Below, one piece after another: positions 53,941-64,000 of a stretch of DNA of 64,000 nucleotides. The stretch is taken from assembly GCA_009829735.1 (NCBI GenBank), contig CM020619.1, positions 4,087,781 to 4,151,780 on the forward strand, in the 5' to 3' direction. The translations under genes were made by a program, and so were the position numbers. The DNA is from Pyropia yezoensis. Taxonomy: Eukaryota; Rhodophyta; Bangiophyceae; Bangiales; Bangiaceae. Numbering within the stretch: the first letter of the stretch is position 1; every line of letters begins with the position of its first letter. Under the pieces are notes generated by a model. The model was given only the letters and a program-made list of their open reading frames with translations. It was not told where the DNA came from and made no database searches.

Positions 53941-56880
53941 ACGGTTGGAGCTGGGGAGTTTTGTCTGCGCGTGGGTGGAAGGATGGGGGAAAGGGAGTGA
54001 ACGTCATCGAGGTCGAGTGTTTTTTTCTCTCAATGTCGTAATCCTTTTCCGACCTTGGCGACACGACGCGAGCGGATCCTCTGTGCGCGGGCTGTTGCGA
54101 CGCGAATGACGATACATCGGTCCTCCCGCCGACGCGCAGCAACGCTCGTACCGGTCGACACCCTCGATGCGCCCGCGAAAATATCATCATGCTTCCTGGT
54201 GGCTGCTTGTGCAACAACCACGCCACAATGAGACCCCACGACAATGGACGTCAGTCCAAACAGAAGACAGAAGCAGAGACGGGACGACCAAAAAGGACAT
54301 TATAAGGAGGTTAGTACAAGCCGCCATCAGCCCGACCAAGGCGAATGCTTAAGTCTGCAGCGCAGATGCCTGCTGTGCGCGAGTGTATCAGTACCACTTG
54401 CCTAGGAACTGGTCATTAAGACCGGGTCGTCAGCGCTGCCCGTCATGCGGGAGCTCCATGTTAGCGTGTTTTCATTCATATAATCACTCGTCGACGCAAC
54501 AGTCCTCGCCCACAAGCCGCACCGCATCAAGAAGCCCCCAACATACCTCATCCAACATGGCACGGCCACACCCGGCCAAACGCCACAACATGAGATGCGC
54601 ACCGCTCGAAAGGGCGCACCTGTCTCAGTCGATACGGCAAAGTCCCAACAGGAGCAAGTCGCATGAGAGTACCATCGCAGGTCAGCTTCTGCGGATGTAA
54701 GACGCAGAGGAAGCACGGAGCAACCTCCCCGGTCGTCCACCAAACGACAGAACCGTGCGCGGCGGTGCACCCCACCCGCGACAGCATGCGAAAGCATCAG
54801 GTAATACATGTATAGGCGTCCTACCCGACAAAAAACAGTGACTGTCGGTGTTCCGATAGAGCTATTGTCATCCTCGCAGACGCAGCGCCGTTGGAAGGAG
54901 GGAGGGGAAGCATTGTGAGCACAGGTTGTCACGTACGTACATCCGATGCTTCCGGGTGGGGGGCAGCTGACGCACCGGCTGGAGGGCTGTGCCATGCCCT
55001 AACCCCGCAGACACATGATGGGGCGAGACACTTCATTCAGCGGCCGCTCCGCATAAGCGCTAGAATGAACCAGCTAAGGGATGACAGAGGAGGCGGCATC
55101 GATAAAATCAAATAGTGGGGATAGAGCAACAGCACGCAGGCCTGTCAGCGTCGACTCAAAAGCAGGACTGGAAAAGCGTATACAGAGGAAAATGTGCAGC
55201 CGCCTCCCCCCCCGCTCCCCCCCCCTTCCAAAGAGGAGAGGACACGGAAAATGGAGGGGCAGGCAGCCACGAGCGCGCGCACCAGCTTGTGTGTGCTCAG
55301 TCTTAGGTTGGTGAGAGGGTATTAGCCTCAATGGTCGTCCTGGCCCTTGGTGAGGGCGTACGCCGTAGTTTGTGCTTGATTAGAGCATGTCGTCACGGCA
55401 CTTGTCGGGGCGCGCGCGGGCACGTCAAGGGAGGAGGAGTCGTCGAACCGGGGCGGCCACGCGGGGCCTCTGCCCGATCAACACGCGGGTGGTCACAACA
55501 TACCTGCTGGACGGGAGCGGCAGGGAGACGCACTCAACCCGGGAAAGGGCAGGCGGGTAAGGCCCGCGGATAGAATCTCCGCCGGCGGCAGAGGTGGTGC
55601 CAACGGTGGCGTGTCGCCTACATGATGACGGAAACCACCACCACGCTAGCAGTGGGTCGCGTCCCGTATCACACGCGACACACGTTGTAGCTGGCGGCGG
55701 GTGGGGTTCGTGGTTATTAGGGCTGCTGTGGCGGTATACAGGTGGCGAAGAAGACAAGCGCCGAAGTCATGGACACGCGCAGTCGCAGCGGCGTCGCCGT
55801 CGGTGGGGGGCCTTGAGCCCACACAATTGATCCGGCCATATTGATCCGGCCATTTGGATCAACGCGGCGGGGTGGATCATCCTGATCATCATTATCGACG
55901 GCCGAACCAATCAACCCGGCCACCAGTCTGTCGGCGGCCGTGTACAGTACATACATCAGCACCCGCGGCCGCCGCTCACGCAGCGGCGGCGCCTCCGCTC
56001 ACCCCCGGTCTGAGACATGCCACAACCGCGTGACGCTGGGAGTGTGGCGCCGCGGTACCTTTGCCACATCCGAAAAAGCTGTCTAAGACATGTGGCGAAG
56101 TGGCACTGGACTTCATGACAATTTCATATTTGACAGACTGAGATTCTGTTGAAAGCAGAACGCACAGAGAGCTACGCACGCGGAAGAGAAGCGAATGAGG
56201 GTTGACGCCACAGAGAGCGGCTTATGTATCCAGATGGAACAACTTGCGGCACCTGGCGGCGCCCGCCGCCGCGCGCTCACGACCCGGGCCGAGTCAACCC
56301 TGGCCTCTCCCCAACACGCCCAGCCCCGCCCCTCGCCCTCGCCCTACCCCACGCCCGTTCGCCCCACTGATACCTCAACAAACCATCAGGCGTGAGCTCC
56401 CGCTCTCCCTCGAACGGACCTCCCGCCAGTAGGCCCCACCCCCACACAATTCACCTCCCCACGCCTGGCTTGTCGTCGCGTTCCTGATGGCAGAGATAAA
56501 CAAACACAGACGCAGAGCAGGGAAAAAGAGAAAAGCGCAACCCATCCGGTGGGGTGTCAGACAGCGATCACACCCCTCCTCCCTCCCACCAGTCGCCCCC
56601 ACCACTCCCCCCCCACACTCATCGCCGCCCAGCTCCACCCTCTCGCGCCCCCTTCCCCCATAGGTTGGCGGGAACACGTGCTGCAACACGTACAAAGCTG
56701 CGCGTCGGAGGTGGCGGGAGCGATCGGCAGGCAGCACGCCGAAGCTGCCCGAGCGAGGGGTGAGAAGCGGCCGCAGACCGAAGCGTCGAGGTGCGACGCA
56801 GCAGCGCGCGCGCGCTCGCGGTCGGCGGTCGGACGAGAAGGTTCAAACCAAGGCAGTCCCGGAGGCCAACGCAATTCCCA
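53941..56880. other. gene-poor region
   Basis: Lower GC than the flanking genes, short unrelated open frames on both strands. No gene, RNA gene or intact mobile element recognised. Confidence 0.5.
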
Positions 56881-56910
56881 TACAAAGTCAAGAGTCTGAT
56901 ATCCATAAGT

Positions 56911-57167
56911 GATGTGGCGCTGTGTGCGAGGTGGAACGCCACATGGCTTTGGCTCAAGCCATGTGGCGGTACCGTCCGAGTTTGTGGCACTGCAAGCACA
57001 AACACGTGGCCTATGCAGCCAATGAGGGCATGCCACGGCGTGCCACAAACTCGGCGCCACATCGTGTACCATGTCTTACCCGCGGGCCAGTCGGCACTCA
57101 CGGGCGGTCTGAGTGCCGACTGGCCCGCGGGTGAGTGCCGACTGGCCCGCATGTCTTAGACCGCCCG
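56911..57167. repeat. nested palindrome cluster / foldback element
   Basis: Several inverted repeats are stacked. A 12-bp stem lies at 56938-56949 / 56956-56967 (gccacatggctt / aagccatgtggc). A larger pair is near 56977 and 57038 (gagtttgtggca / tgccacaaactc). A perfect 20-bp stem lies at 57081-57100 / 57110-57129 with a 9-nt loop. The downstream half of that stem is duplicated at 57131-57150, and the loop gggcggtc recurs inverted at 57159-57167. The octamer atgtctta flanks the hairpin on both sides. Fits a foldback or MITE-like element, or overlapping insertions. Confidence 0.7.
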
Positions 57168-57169
57168 TC

Positions 57170-58050
57170 ACTGGTCATGTCGGCTGTCGAGGCGCCTCTT
57201 CCCGCCGCCTCGGGTCCGCGACGCGGCACCCCACCGCCCGCGTGGGGTATTCAACCCCACTGGGGTTGCTGCCGGCGCGCGACCGCCGGCGGCTGGCCGG
57301 CGGCGTGGCGTGCTTCGCCGTGCCTCGAGTGCCGCCGCCCCCCCCCCCCTTCCTCATCCCCCCGACGCCACCACCGTGGTGGCAGCGGGGGAAGGAGGAC
57401 AGTAGTCACAACTGTCACCCCCACCGTCCTGGTGAAGATACTATTCCTGCCGCCACCGCCGCCAACGCCGCCACCACACCGCCGCCGCCGCCACCACCGC
57501 CGCCACCGCCGCCACCGCCGCCACCACCACCGCCGCGGCTGCCACCGTCTGCCACCGCCAGCCGCCGCCGCCGGCCACCACCGCCCCCCCCGCCCGCCGG
57601 GATCCGACCGCGGCGGCGCGGCAGCCCCGTCCCCGTCCCCGTCTCGGTGCTTTGGGAGGCGCGGGGGGAGGGGGCGGGGGGGAGGGGGGGGGGGTGTCTC
57701 GACCCGTCCCCCCCACCCGTCGGTGTGCCCCGCCGCGTTGCGGGTGCGTCACGGCTGCCGCCATTGGCCCGGCCGGCGCGCGCCTCCCCCGGTAGGCTTG
57801 CCCCCAAGGCCGACCCGGCTGCGCTGCCCGCCCGCCCGGCCAGCCACCGGCTCTCCCTCCCCCGCCCGCGGCGCCCGCAAGCCCGCCGGCGGGCACCCGG
57901 AGACGGGCCTCGCCCACTACGCTGGCAAACCACCCCCACCCCCCCCGGCCGCCCGCCCACCGGCCCGCCCGCCGCCCCTACCCCATCATCCTCTGTATCC
58001 CACTGGGACGGCGGGCAGCAACTGCAGGGCTCGAGGGGAGGAATCTGGGG
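57170..58050. other. GC-rich region with (CCGCCA)n repeat
   Basis: A CCG/CCA repeat block (about 57440-57560) lies in long Pro-rich frames. No supported gene. Confidence 0.5.
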
Positions 58051-58413
58051 GTAGCCAGTCTGGACCAAATGTCGACCATTCTCGATGAGATCCTTGGTCT
58101 CTGTGTACTACATGAGATGCACGACATATTGTGCGTCCCGCAAAAAGTGGACGTGCACGGGTCGTGCAGTGTGGGTTTGATTGATCCAGTGGCCGATATG
58201 TGACATGATCACGACACGAGCATGTCCACTTTTTACGGGACGCACTATACCACTTTGTAGAGGAGACTGAGGGGAGTCAGGTGGTATTTTTCATTTTCTG
58301 AGTACATACTCTTGTTCTCTCTGAGCTATGAGGAGAGAAGGCAAAAGTACTGTCAGTTATCTGCTCACTAATGTCGACCACGTCTTGGGGCCAATGGGGG
58401 CACCCGATCTGCT
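58051..58413 (+). repeat. dispersed repeat, copy B (carries MITE)
   Basis: Matches the reverse complement of 35525-35762 over its whole length apart from the 119-bp MITE at 58129-58247 and small differences. The shared sequence begins gtagccagtctggacc and ends cacccgatctgct. Confidence 0.88.
58129..58247 (-). mobile_element. 119-bp MITE, copy 2 (TA target site)
   Basis: Terminal repeats ttgtgcgtcccg / cgggacgcacta, flanked by TA at 58127-58128 and 58248-58249. Removing the element and one TA restores the gacataccac junction seen in repeat copy A at about 35.69 kb, so insertion and target duplication are directly demonstrated. It shares gcgtcccg(c/t)aaaaagtggacgtgc-type ends and an interior mentioning gatccagtggcc with copy 1, in inverted orientation. 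Confidence 0.92.
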
Positions 58414-60078
58414 CACCGTCGCGGGCTGCGGTGCGCTGCAAGCGAATCATTCTTGCTGAGTGTGGCCCGACCACCCCTTTGATGCCACAAGGGTGCCGTA
58501 TGTCTCCGAGAATAATACACTCTGTAGCAGAGAAAAAAGCACAGCAAAAAGAGAGTTGAGGCTCAGGTCTTGATGCATGACAAGAAAAACAAAAACGTCT
58601 ATGTGTATCCATTGCTGGAAGGCCTGATGCCCAGGCCATGTGTGCTTCTCTTGTTCTTGACTTGGAAGCAGACAAATAGAAAAGAAAATACTGCGGTCAC
58701 GAGTCTGCCTCCTCGGGGCCTCCAGGAGACCCTGGTGTGGTCAACGTTTTGGACAGTGGTCAACATTGCAAACAGGACAGCTAGTGCCCCCCCGGAGCGC
58801 GCCGTCCCCAATCCCCCCCCCCTCAGCGGGAGGTCACGGGGCGCGCCGCCGTCGCTGTCCCCGCACGCAAGCAGCCGGCTCAACGCCGGGCGGTAAAGGA
58901 AATATAGTGGGCGAGTGGTCATCCTCCCTGTCTGAGGGGGCCGCCGCGCGGGCACGCCCAGTTAAGAGTACCTGTTTGCGGACGTCTGGCTTGCTACCCC
59001 ATGAAGCAGCGTGAAGCACAGCAGCTCAGGACACAAAAAAATGCGCATAAAACCGGATAACTCATAGCGCTTTTTATGGTATAGGGGTCCTCTGTTTCTC
59101 TTGCGCCAGTCTGTCTCCAGGTACCCGTTGGTGCCTGTCTGGCGCGTCTCTCTGCGCTTTTTCTCGGTGTTGTGGAGAGTTTTCAACCAATGAGATACAC
59201 CCGTTCTGACCCAGATGTCCGCCCTTAACTGGGCGTGCGGGGGGGGGCTCTCCCGCCCACGGGGGGTTGCGTCTTCCCCACAGTGATGCCACCTGGGGGG
59301 CGGGGGGAGGTGCCTGCCAAACGGCCTCTCGCTTCGCCCGGCTCTGGCGGTTGGGGTGGCGGGGCTTCTTGCCAGGCGTTGGCACGCTGGGGGGGTGGCA
59401 CGCGGGGGGGGGGGGCGGTGGGGGGGGGTAGGGAGGGGGGGCAAGGTGCCAGGCCGGTCTGCCCTCCCACGCGCAACAGTGCTGGACACACCGCGCCCAG
59501 TGCGTGGCCGCCGCGGGCGCGCTACCCGAATCTGCCCTCGTGTTTCATCGACGCTGGGGTCTGGGAGGAGGGCGGGGGGGCCGGAGGGGGACCGGCGGGA
59601 ATGGGGGGAGCACCACAGCGTCGACAAGACAAGGACGGGCCGCGAAGATGGCACCGAGGGCACCGCCGCCCACCAATAGGGGGCAGTCACGGCTTGTCTG
59701 CAAATGTGGGGGGTATCTACCCACGGTGGTGGTACGGCGGTTGGAACAGCAGAGACCGCCACCATCCGCCTGTCCCTCACCAACAGACCAACCTCCAGCG
59801 TGGCACTGCCGCTCTTGCCGCCCCCTCCCACCCACCCTTCCCTCAGTCGTACTATACAAATCCTCCCGCGCTCGCCGCGTGGCGCCGCCTGCCATCAGCG
59901 TCATCGTCGCCCCTCTCCTTTCCTGCGAGGCGGCTGCCCGCCCGCCCAAGGTGGCATCTGTGTTCTACTACGTCTCATCAACACTGTCACAATACCGTAC
60001 ATGCCGCCAAAATAAGTTTTTTTCAAGTCAGTCACGCTCCCCCCCCGCCCCCCTCCACCCCTCTGCCATGCGGCCAGC
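58414..60078. other. intergenic, no gene seen
   Basis: Mixed composition, several medium open frames rich in Pro/Arg/Gly with no domain. 3' flank of the cyclin gene at its right end. Confidence 0.5.
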
Positions 60079-61811
60079 TCAGCACCCCCCCGCGGCGGCG
60101 GCCGCCGTCGCCGTCGCCGTCGCCGACAGCGGCGGCTCGAGCGCCCAGTAGCGGGCGACCACCCGCCCCACCACCGCCTCGTACTCGCGGCGCGTCACGA
60201 CCAGCCGCCAGCCGAGCGTCTCGAGGAGCACCCGCTCGCAGCGCGCCAGCTCCGCCACCCCCCCAAAGCCCCCCACCCGCGCAAAGTGCGCCAGCGGGTA
60301 GGTGCGCTCGTCCACCACCTTGGCCGCCACCACCACCGCCGTCGTCACCAGCCGGTGCACGTTGAGCGGGTGTAGGCCCAGCCGCCCGTCGACGGCGGCC
60401 GCCCGGTCCAGCAGCGCCACCGCCGCAATGGCCACCCCCGACGACGCGCGGGCGTGCGTCAGGACGTGCCCAATGTAGGCGGCGGTGCCCACCGACGGGG
60501 GGGAGACAGAAAAGAAGACGGAAATGTCTTCGGCATAGGTGGGGAGGTCCAGCGGCGGCGGCGGGGGGGGGGGGGGGGGGGAGGCGCCCGCCCCCCCGCC
60601 CGCCCACGAGGCGGGCGAAATGGACGCGGGCGACACCGCCGACGCGGCCGAGGAGGCGGGCGTCGCCGCCCGCCCCGCACCGGCGCGGCCACCCCCCCCC
60701 CCGCCGGGGGGCGTCGTCCATGCCGCTGGCGGTGTGCGCCCCCGCCGGGTGGCCCACCGGGGCGTGACGGGCACGCCGCCGCGGCCGCCCCAGCCGCCGC
60801 GGTCGGCGCCGCCGGCGGGCGACGCGGGCCCGCCGGCGGCGCCCCACTCCCCATCCTCATCCGACTCGACGGGCGACAGCAGGTGGCCGCCGCCGACGCG
60901 CGCGGCGGCAGCGTCGGCCGTCGCGGCAAGCACCGCCGACACCACCGCCCCCGTCTCGTCCTCCCGCAGCGTTCGGCGCCGCCGCCGGGCGGCGGGGGAA
61001 GGGGCGGCACCGCCAGCGTGCGCCAGTGCCGCCGCCGTCCCAACGGCGGGGGCCCCCCCACAGGCGCGGCGGCCGGTGCCCATGGCGCCGACGGCGGCGG
61101 CGGCGGCGGCGCCCTCCTCCCCTTCCGGGGAGGTGGTGGGCGTGCACGTCGAAGCCCCGTCCGTAACGTCGCCGTCGGCCGTGTAGACGGCGGCGGCGGC
61201 GGCGGCCGGCCGGCCACGGCCACCCGCCAGGGGCGGCCGCGTCGCCGCTGCGACACCCCCACCGCCGCCACCATTGCAGTCGGTGGCGCGGCGCTTGCGC
61301 TCCCGCCCCTCCCGTCGCGGCGCGGCGGCGGCGGCGGCGGCGGCCGCCAACCCGTGGCACTCCACCACCGTGTCCCCAACTGCAGCAGCCGCCGCCGCTG
61401 CCGGTACCGCCGCCCCGCCCAGGCGCCCCCCCGCGTCGGCGGGGGCGCCCCTCCGTCGGTGGCGGCCAACCGTGTGCGGCTCCCCCGCGTCCATCCTCGA
61501 CACGGGGGGTGGGGCGGGGGGGAAGCCGGCCGCCACCACCGCCGCCGCTGCCGCATCCACCGTCCCGCCACCACCGCCGCCGGCCGCGGCGGCCGCCCCC
61601 GTTTCTGCCGTCGCCGCCAGCGAGCGGCGGCTGCCAGACGCCGCGCCACGGCCGCGGCCGCCGACGCCACCACCGCCGCTGCTGTTGACGCCGCCACTGG
61701 CGCCGGCGGCGCCGGCGGCAGCAGCACCCCCCCCCCCCCCCCCCCGCCGCCGCCGCCGCCAAACGCCGCCCACGGCTTGAGCCACGCGCACGCACTCGCC
61801 ATGGCCGCCAT
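60079..61811 (-). CDS. Pho80-like (P/U-type) cyclin, one frame break in a poly-C run
   Basis: The C-terminal 155 residues are a Pho80-family cyclin box: DISVFFSVSPPSVGTAAYIGHVLTHARASSG, then AVALLDRAA, HPLNVHRLVTTAVVVAAKVVDERTYPLAHFARVGG and ELARCERVLLETLGWRLVVTRREY. Such cyclins activate CDKs of the Pho85 type and act in nutrient signalling or the cell cycle. The N-terminal 400 residues are Ala/Gly/Arg-rich and low complexity, as in other long genes here. The best start is ATG 61811 (MAAMASACAWLKPWAAFGGGG), but that frame reaches the cyclin frame only if the C-run at 61726-61745 (20 bp) changes length. The frame containing the cyclin box is itself open far upstream. The break sits exactly in a homopolymer, so it is probably a sequence error. 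Confidence 0.82.
61726..61745 (+). repeat. 20-nt poly-C run at the cyclin frame break
   Basis: Uninterrupted run at which the cyclin reading frame changes; encodes poly-Gly on the minus strand. Confidence 0.85.
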
Positions 61812-62120
61812 AGCCGGCCCCCCGCGCCACGGGCGGCGGAGGCGGCAGCGGGGGGGCACTGGCCCTTTCGCCAGCGCTGGCCAGCCCGTGACCGCCCGCC
61901 TCCCGCTGGCCTTGGCTTGCCGTCAACGGGGTGAACAGAGGGCGCCCGCCAGGGGGGCCCGCCGAGGGAGAGCCACCAACGAGAGGGGAACGCCGGGGAG
62001 GAAAGGCGGGGGGGGATGGGGGGGAGGAGTATAAGGAAGGGGAAAAGGGGAGAGAGGGTGCTCGCCTCCTCTGCGCCGGTGCGCCCGCCGGGAGAGGCCG
62101 CAAAGGCGGCCAGCGGGAGG

Positions 62121-62158
<38 letters not shown>

Positions 62159-64000
62159 GGGGGGGGGGGAGGGGCGTGCACCGCCGACACGGCTGGTACT
62201 GCGCAACGTCAGGGGGGTGCGACGGGGTGAGCAGTGACGGGTCCGTCCGTGGGTCCGCCTGCCCCCGTCGCCACGCCGCGGTCTCCCCTGCCTATGAGGG
62301 GGACGGGCGGCGGTGGGGGCGGCGGCACACCGGTGGGGTTGGGAGGGTGGGAGGGCGCGTCGGTGGGTGGGTGGGTGGGTGCGTCGGTGGGTGCGGAGGA
62401 GGGGAGGGCGGGGGGCACCCGAGGGGCGTCGGATCACGCGCTGCAAGGGGGGGGGGGGGGGTCAGGGGGTCGCCGGCTGACGGCGGGCGGGCGGGTGGGC
62501 GGGCTGGCGGCCGGGCAGGTGGCTGACGGCGCAGTCGCACCCGCCCTCCCCCCCCCTGGCAGAGGGGCTGGCGGGGGGGGTGCGGCGCTGGAGGGGGCAC
62601 CAGCAGCGCAGACCGCGGCGGGCGGCGGCGGGGGACGTGTGCCACCCACCCACGCCGCGGCTTCCTTGTTGCGCCCCCCCCCCCCCCCCCGCGCGCGCGG
62701 GGTGCAGGGGGGGGGGAGGGTGGTGTCGCGTCTGGGACCCCACCCCGCCGCCGCCAGTGGCCTTTCGGGGTGTGCGGGGTGGGTAGCAGGCAGGCCCGGC
62801 AGCCCGGCGGCTAGCCGGGGGGGTGGGCGGGTGGGGAGTCGGGCGGGTGGGCAGGCGGGCGGGCGGGGCAGGCGGGTGGGCGGGCGGGGGGTCGGGCGGG
62901 CGGGCGGGGGGGCGACGGCACGGCGCACCGACCGTGCCACGTGCCCACGAGGCGGGGGGGGGGGGGGGGGGAGGAGCCCGGGGTTGTCGAGGTACTGCCC
63001 GCGTCGGGGACGACGGGGGGGTGGTGGCTGGGACGGCGGGGCGTGTGCTCCCGCGGCTCTGGAAGGGGGTGGGGAAGGGGTGGGAGGCGTGGTGCTCTGG
63101 CAAGAGGGGCGAGAGCGGTGGGTAGGGCGGGGGGGGCCGCCGGCAGGCTGGACAAACCTGGCAGGGCCGGTCGGGGGGGGGGGGGCGCGGTCGGTGGCAC
63201 CGCCGGGCCGGGCGGGGGGGGGGGGGGGGTGGGGGGCCGACGCGCTGCCTGGCACCCCCCGGCCGGGGGGGGTGCCGCGACGCCCGCCGCGCCGGCCGGT
63301 GGGCGTGCCTGGCAGGCAGGCGTGGGGGGGGGGGGGGGGGGGGGGCGCCAGGCAGGGGCGTTGCCGTTGGCCTCGCCGCCCGCCCGCCCGCCCGCCCGTC
63401 CGCCCGCCCGCCGGCCCGCCCGCCCGTCGCCCCGTGGTGTGCGCGCCGGGCCCAGCACCCGCAAGGGGGGGGGGGGGAAGGGGGGGGGGCGCGGTCACCA
63501 CGGCGGCGGCGGTGGTGGCGTGCGGCGGCGGGCGAGGTCGGGCGGGTGGGGTGGCTGACTGCTTCTTCCCACCCCCCCCACCCCCCTCGTTTGTGCGTGG
63601 CGCTGGCCACGCGCACGGCAGGAGAAGAGGAGGGGGGCCGGGCGGGCACGGGGGGTGGGGTACAGTAGAGGCACGCCGCAGAGGTCAGCGGTGCCACCCT
63701 GCGTCCTGCTTTGGTGGTGGCGGGTGCCTGCCTCGTGGGTGGGTGGAGGGGCCGGGGGGGCGCGCGGCCGCCTCCCCCCCCCGCCCCCCCCACCCTCGTC
63801 CCTCTCCCTCCCTCTTTGCCAGACGGATCTGCTGCGCTGCGGGTGGCACACGGGAGCGCAGACCCTTCTTTTCGTGCAGCCGCGCGGCACCGCGGCGGCC
63901 GCCAGGCTCCCATCCCGTCTTACCGGCAGCAGCCGCTGCCCCGTTTGCACGCACGCCCCAACCGGGGGGGTTGGCGCAGCTCGCGGGGGACAAGGAGGGG
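61812..64000. other. G-rich simple sequence to the end of the window
   Basis: Includes a 36-G run (62122-62157) and (GGGT)/(GGGC) arrays. A minus-strand frame near 63685-63993 has a mixed composition stretch, but no domain, start context or splice signals support a gene. Confidence 0.5.

Noticed and set aside
63685-63993. Minus-strand frame near the window end
   Set aside because: Arg/Gly/Pro-rich with no domain or splice signals; may be part of something outside the window, but cannot be supported.

Overview
This window is nuclear DNA from a GC-rich eukaryote, most likely a red alga of the Bangiales type (Porphyra/Pyropia). That assignment is inference. It rests on very high GC with long G/C homopolymers, genes with zero or one short intron (GT-AG, about 210-290 bp), a plastid-type NusG factor with an apparent transit peptide, a Pho80-like cyclin, a hedgehog-type Hint protein, and plant/algal-type ribosomal protein eL18. 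Nothing prokaryotic (operons, Shine-Dalgarno sites) is seen.

Layout. 0.75-1.15 kb: a small secreted Cys-rich protein (-). 1.3-4.8 kb: lower-GC, gene-poor DNA with degenerate duplications. 4.9-6.1 kb: an unrecognised Ala-rich gene (+), broken at G-runs. 6.2-26.8 kb: a large inverted repeat, with two arms of about 4.75 kb (6199-10961 and 22090-26839) around an 11.1 kb spacer. Each arm carries the same acidic/Ala-rich gene; the right copy looks intact and the left is frameshifted by a 7-bp deletion. The spacer holds a 1.4 kb element with long terminal inverted repeats that abuts the left arm, a decayed Helitron (DUF6570-like, Rep HUH and Pif1-type helicase, with three visible lesions), an unknown two-exon gene, and a roughly 50-bp minisatellite.

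27-36 kb is the densest genic block: a membrane- or wall-associated tyrosinase (+), a PF03407-type glycosyltransferase (-), a xanthine phosphoribosyltransferase fused to an unknown N-terminal domain (+), and eL18 (-). A 104-bp MITE with TA target duplications lies in the divergent promoter between the glycosyltransferase and phosphoribosyltransferase genes. 36-43 kb is mainly simple repeats and poly-G/C tracts. 43.4-47.4 kb: a long poly-Q C2H2 zinc-finger protein (+, two exons). 49.5-51.2 kb: plastid NusG (-). 52.7-53.9 kb: the secreted Hint protein (+). 54-60 kb: gene-poor, with a palindrome cluster at about 57 kb and a repeat at 58.1 kb that carries a second MITE copy. The 35.6 kb copy of that repeat is the empty site. 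60.1-61.8 kb: a Pho80-like cyclin (-). The last 2 kb is G-rich simple sequence.

The genes show no common pathway. Tyrosinase, glycosyltransferase, Hint protein and the Cys-rich peptide are all predicted to enter the secretory route and could act in the wall or extracellular matrix; XPRT and NusG have N-termini compatible with plastid import. Several reading frames break exactly at long G/C runs, so some lesions may be sequencing errors.
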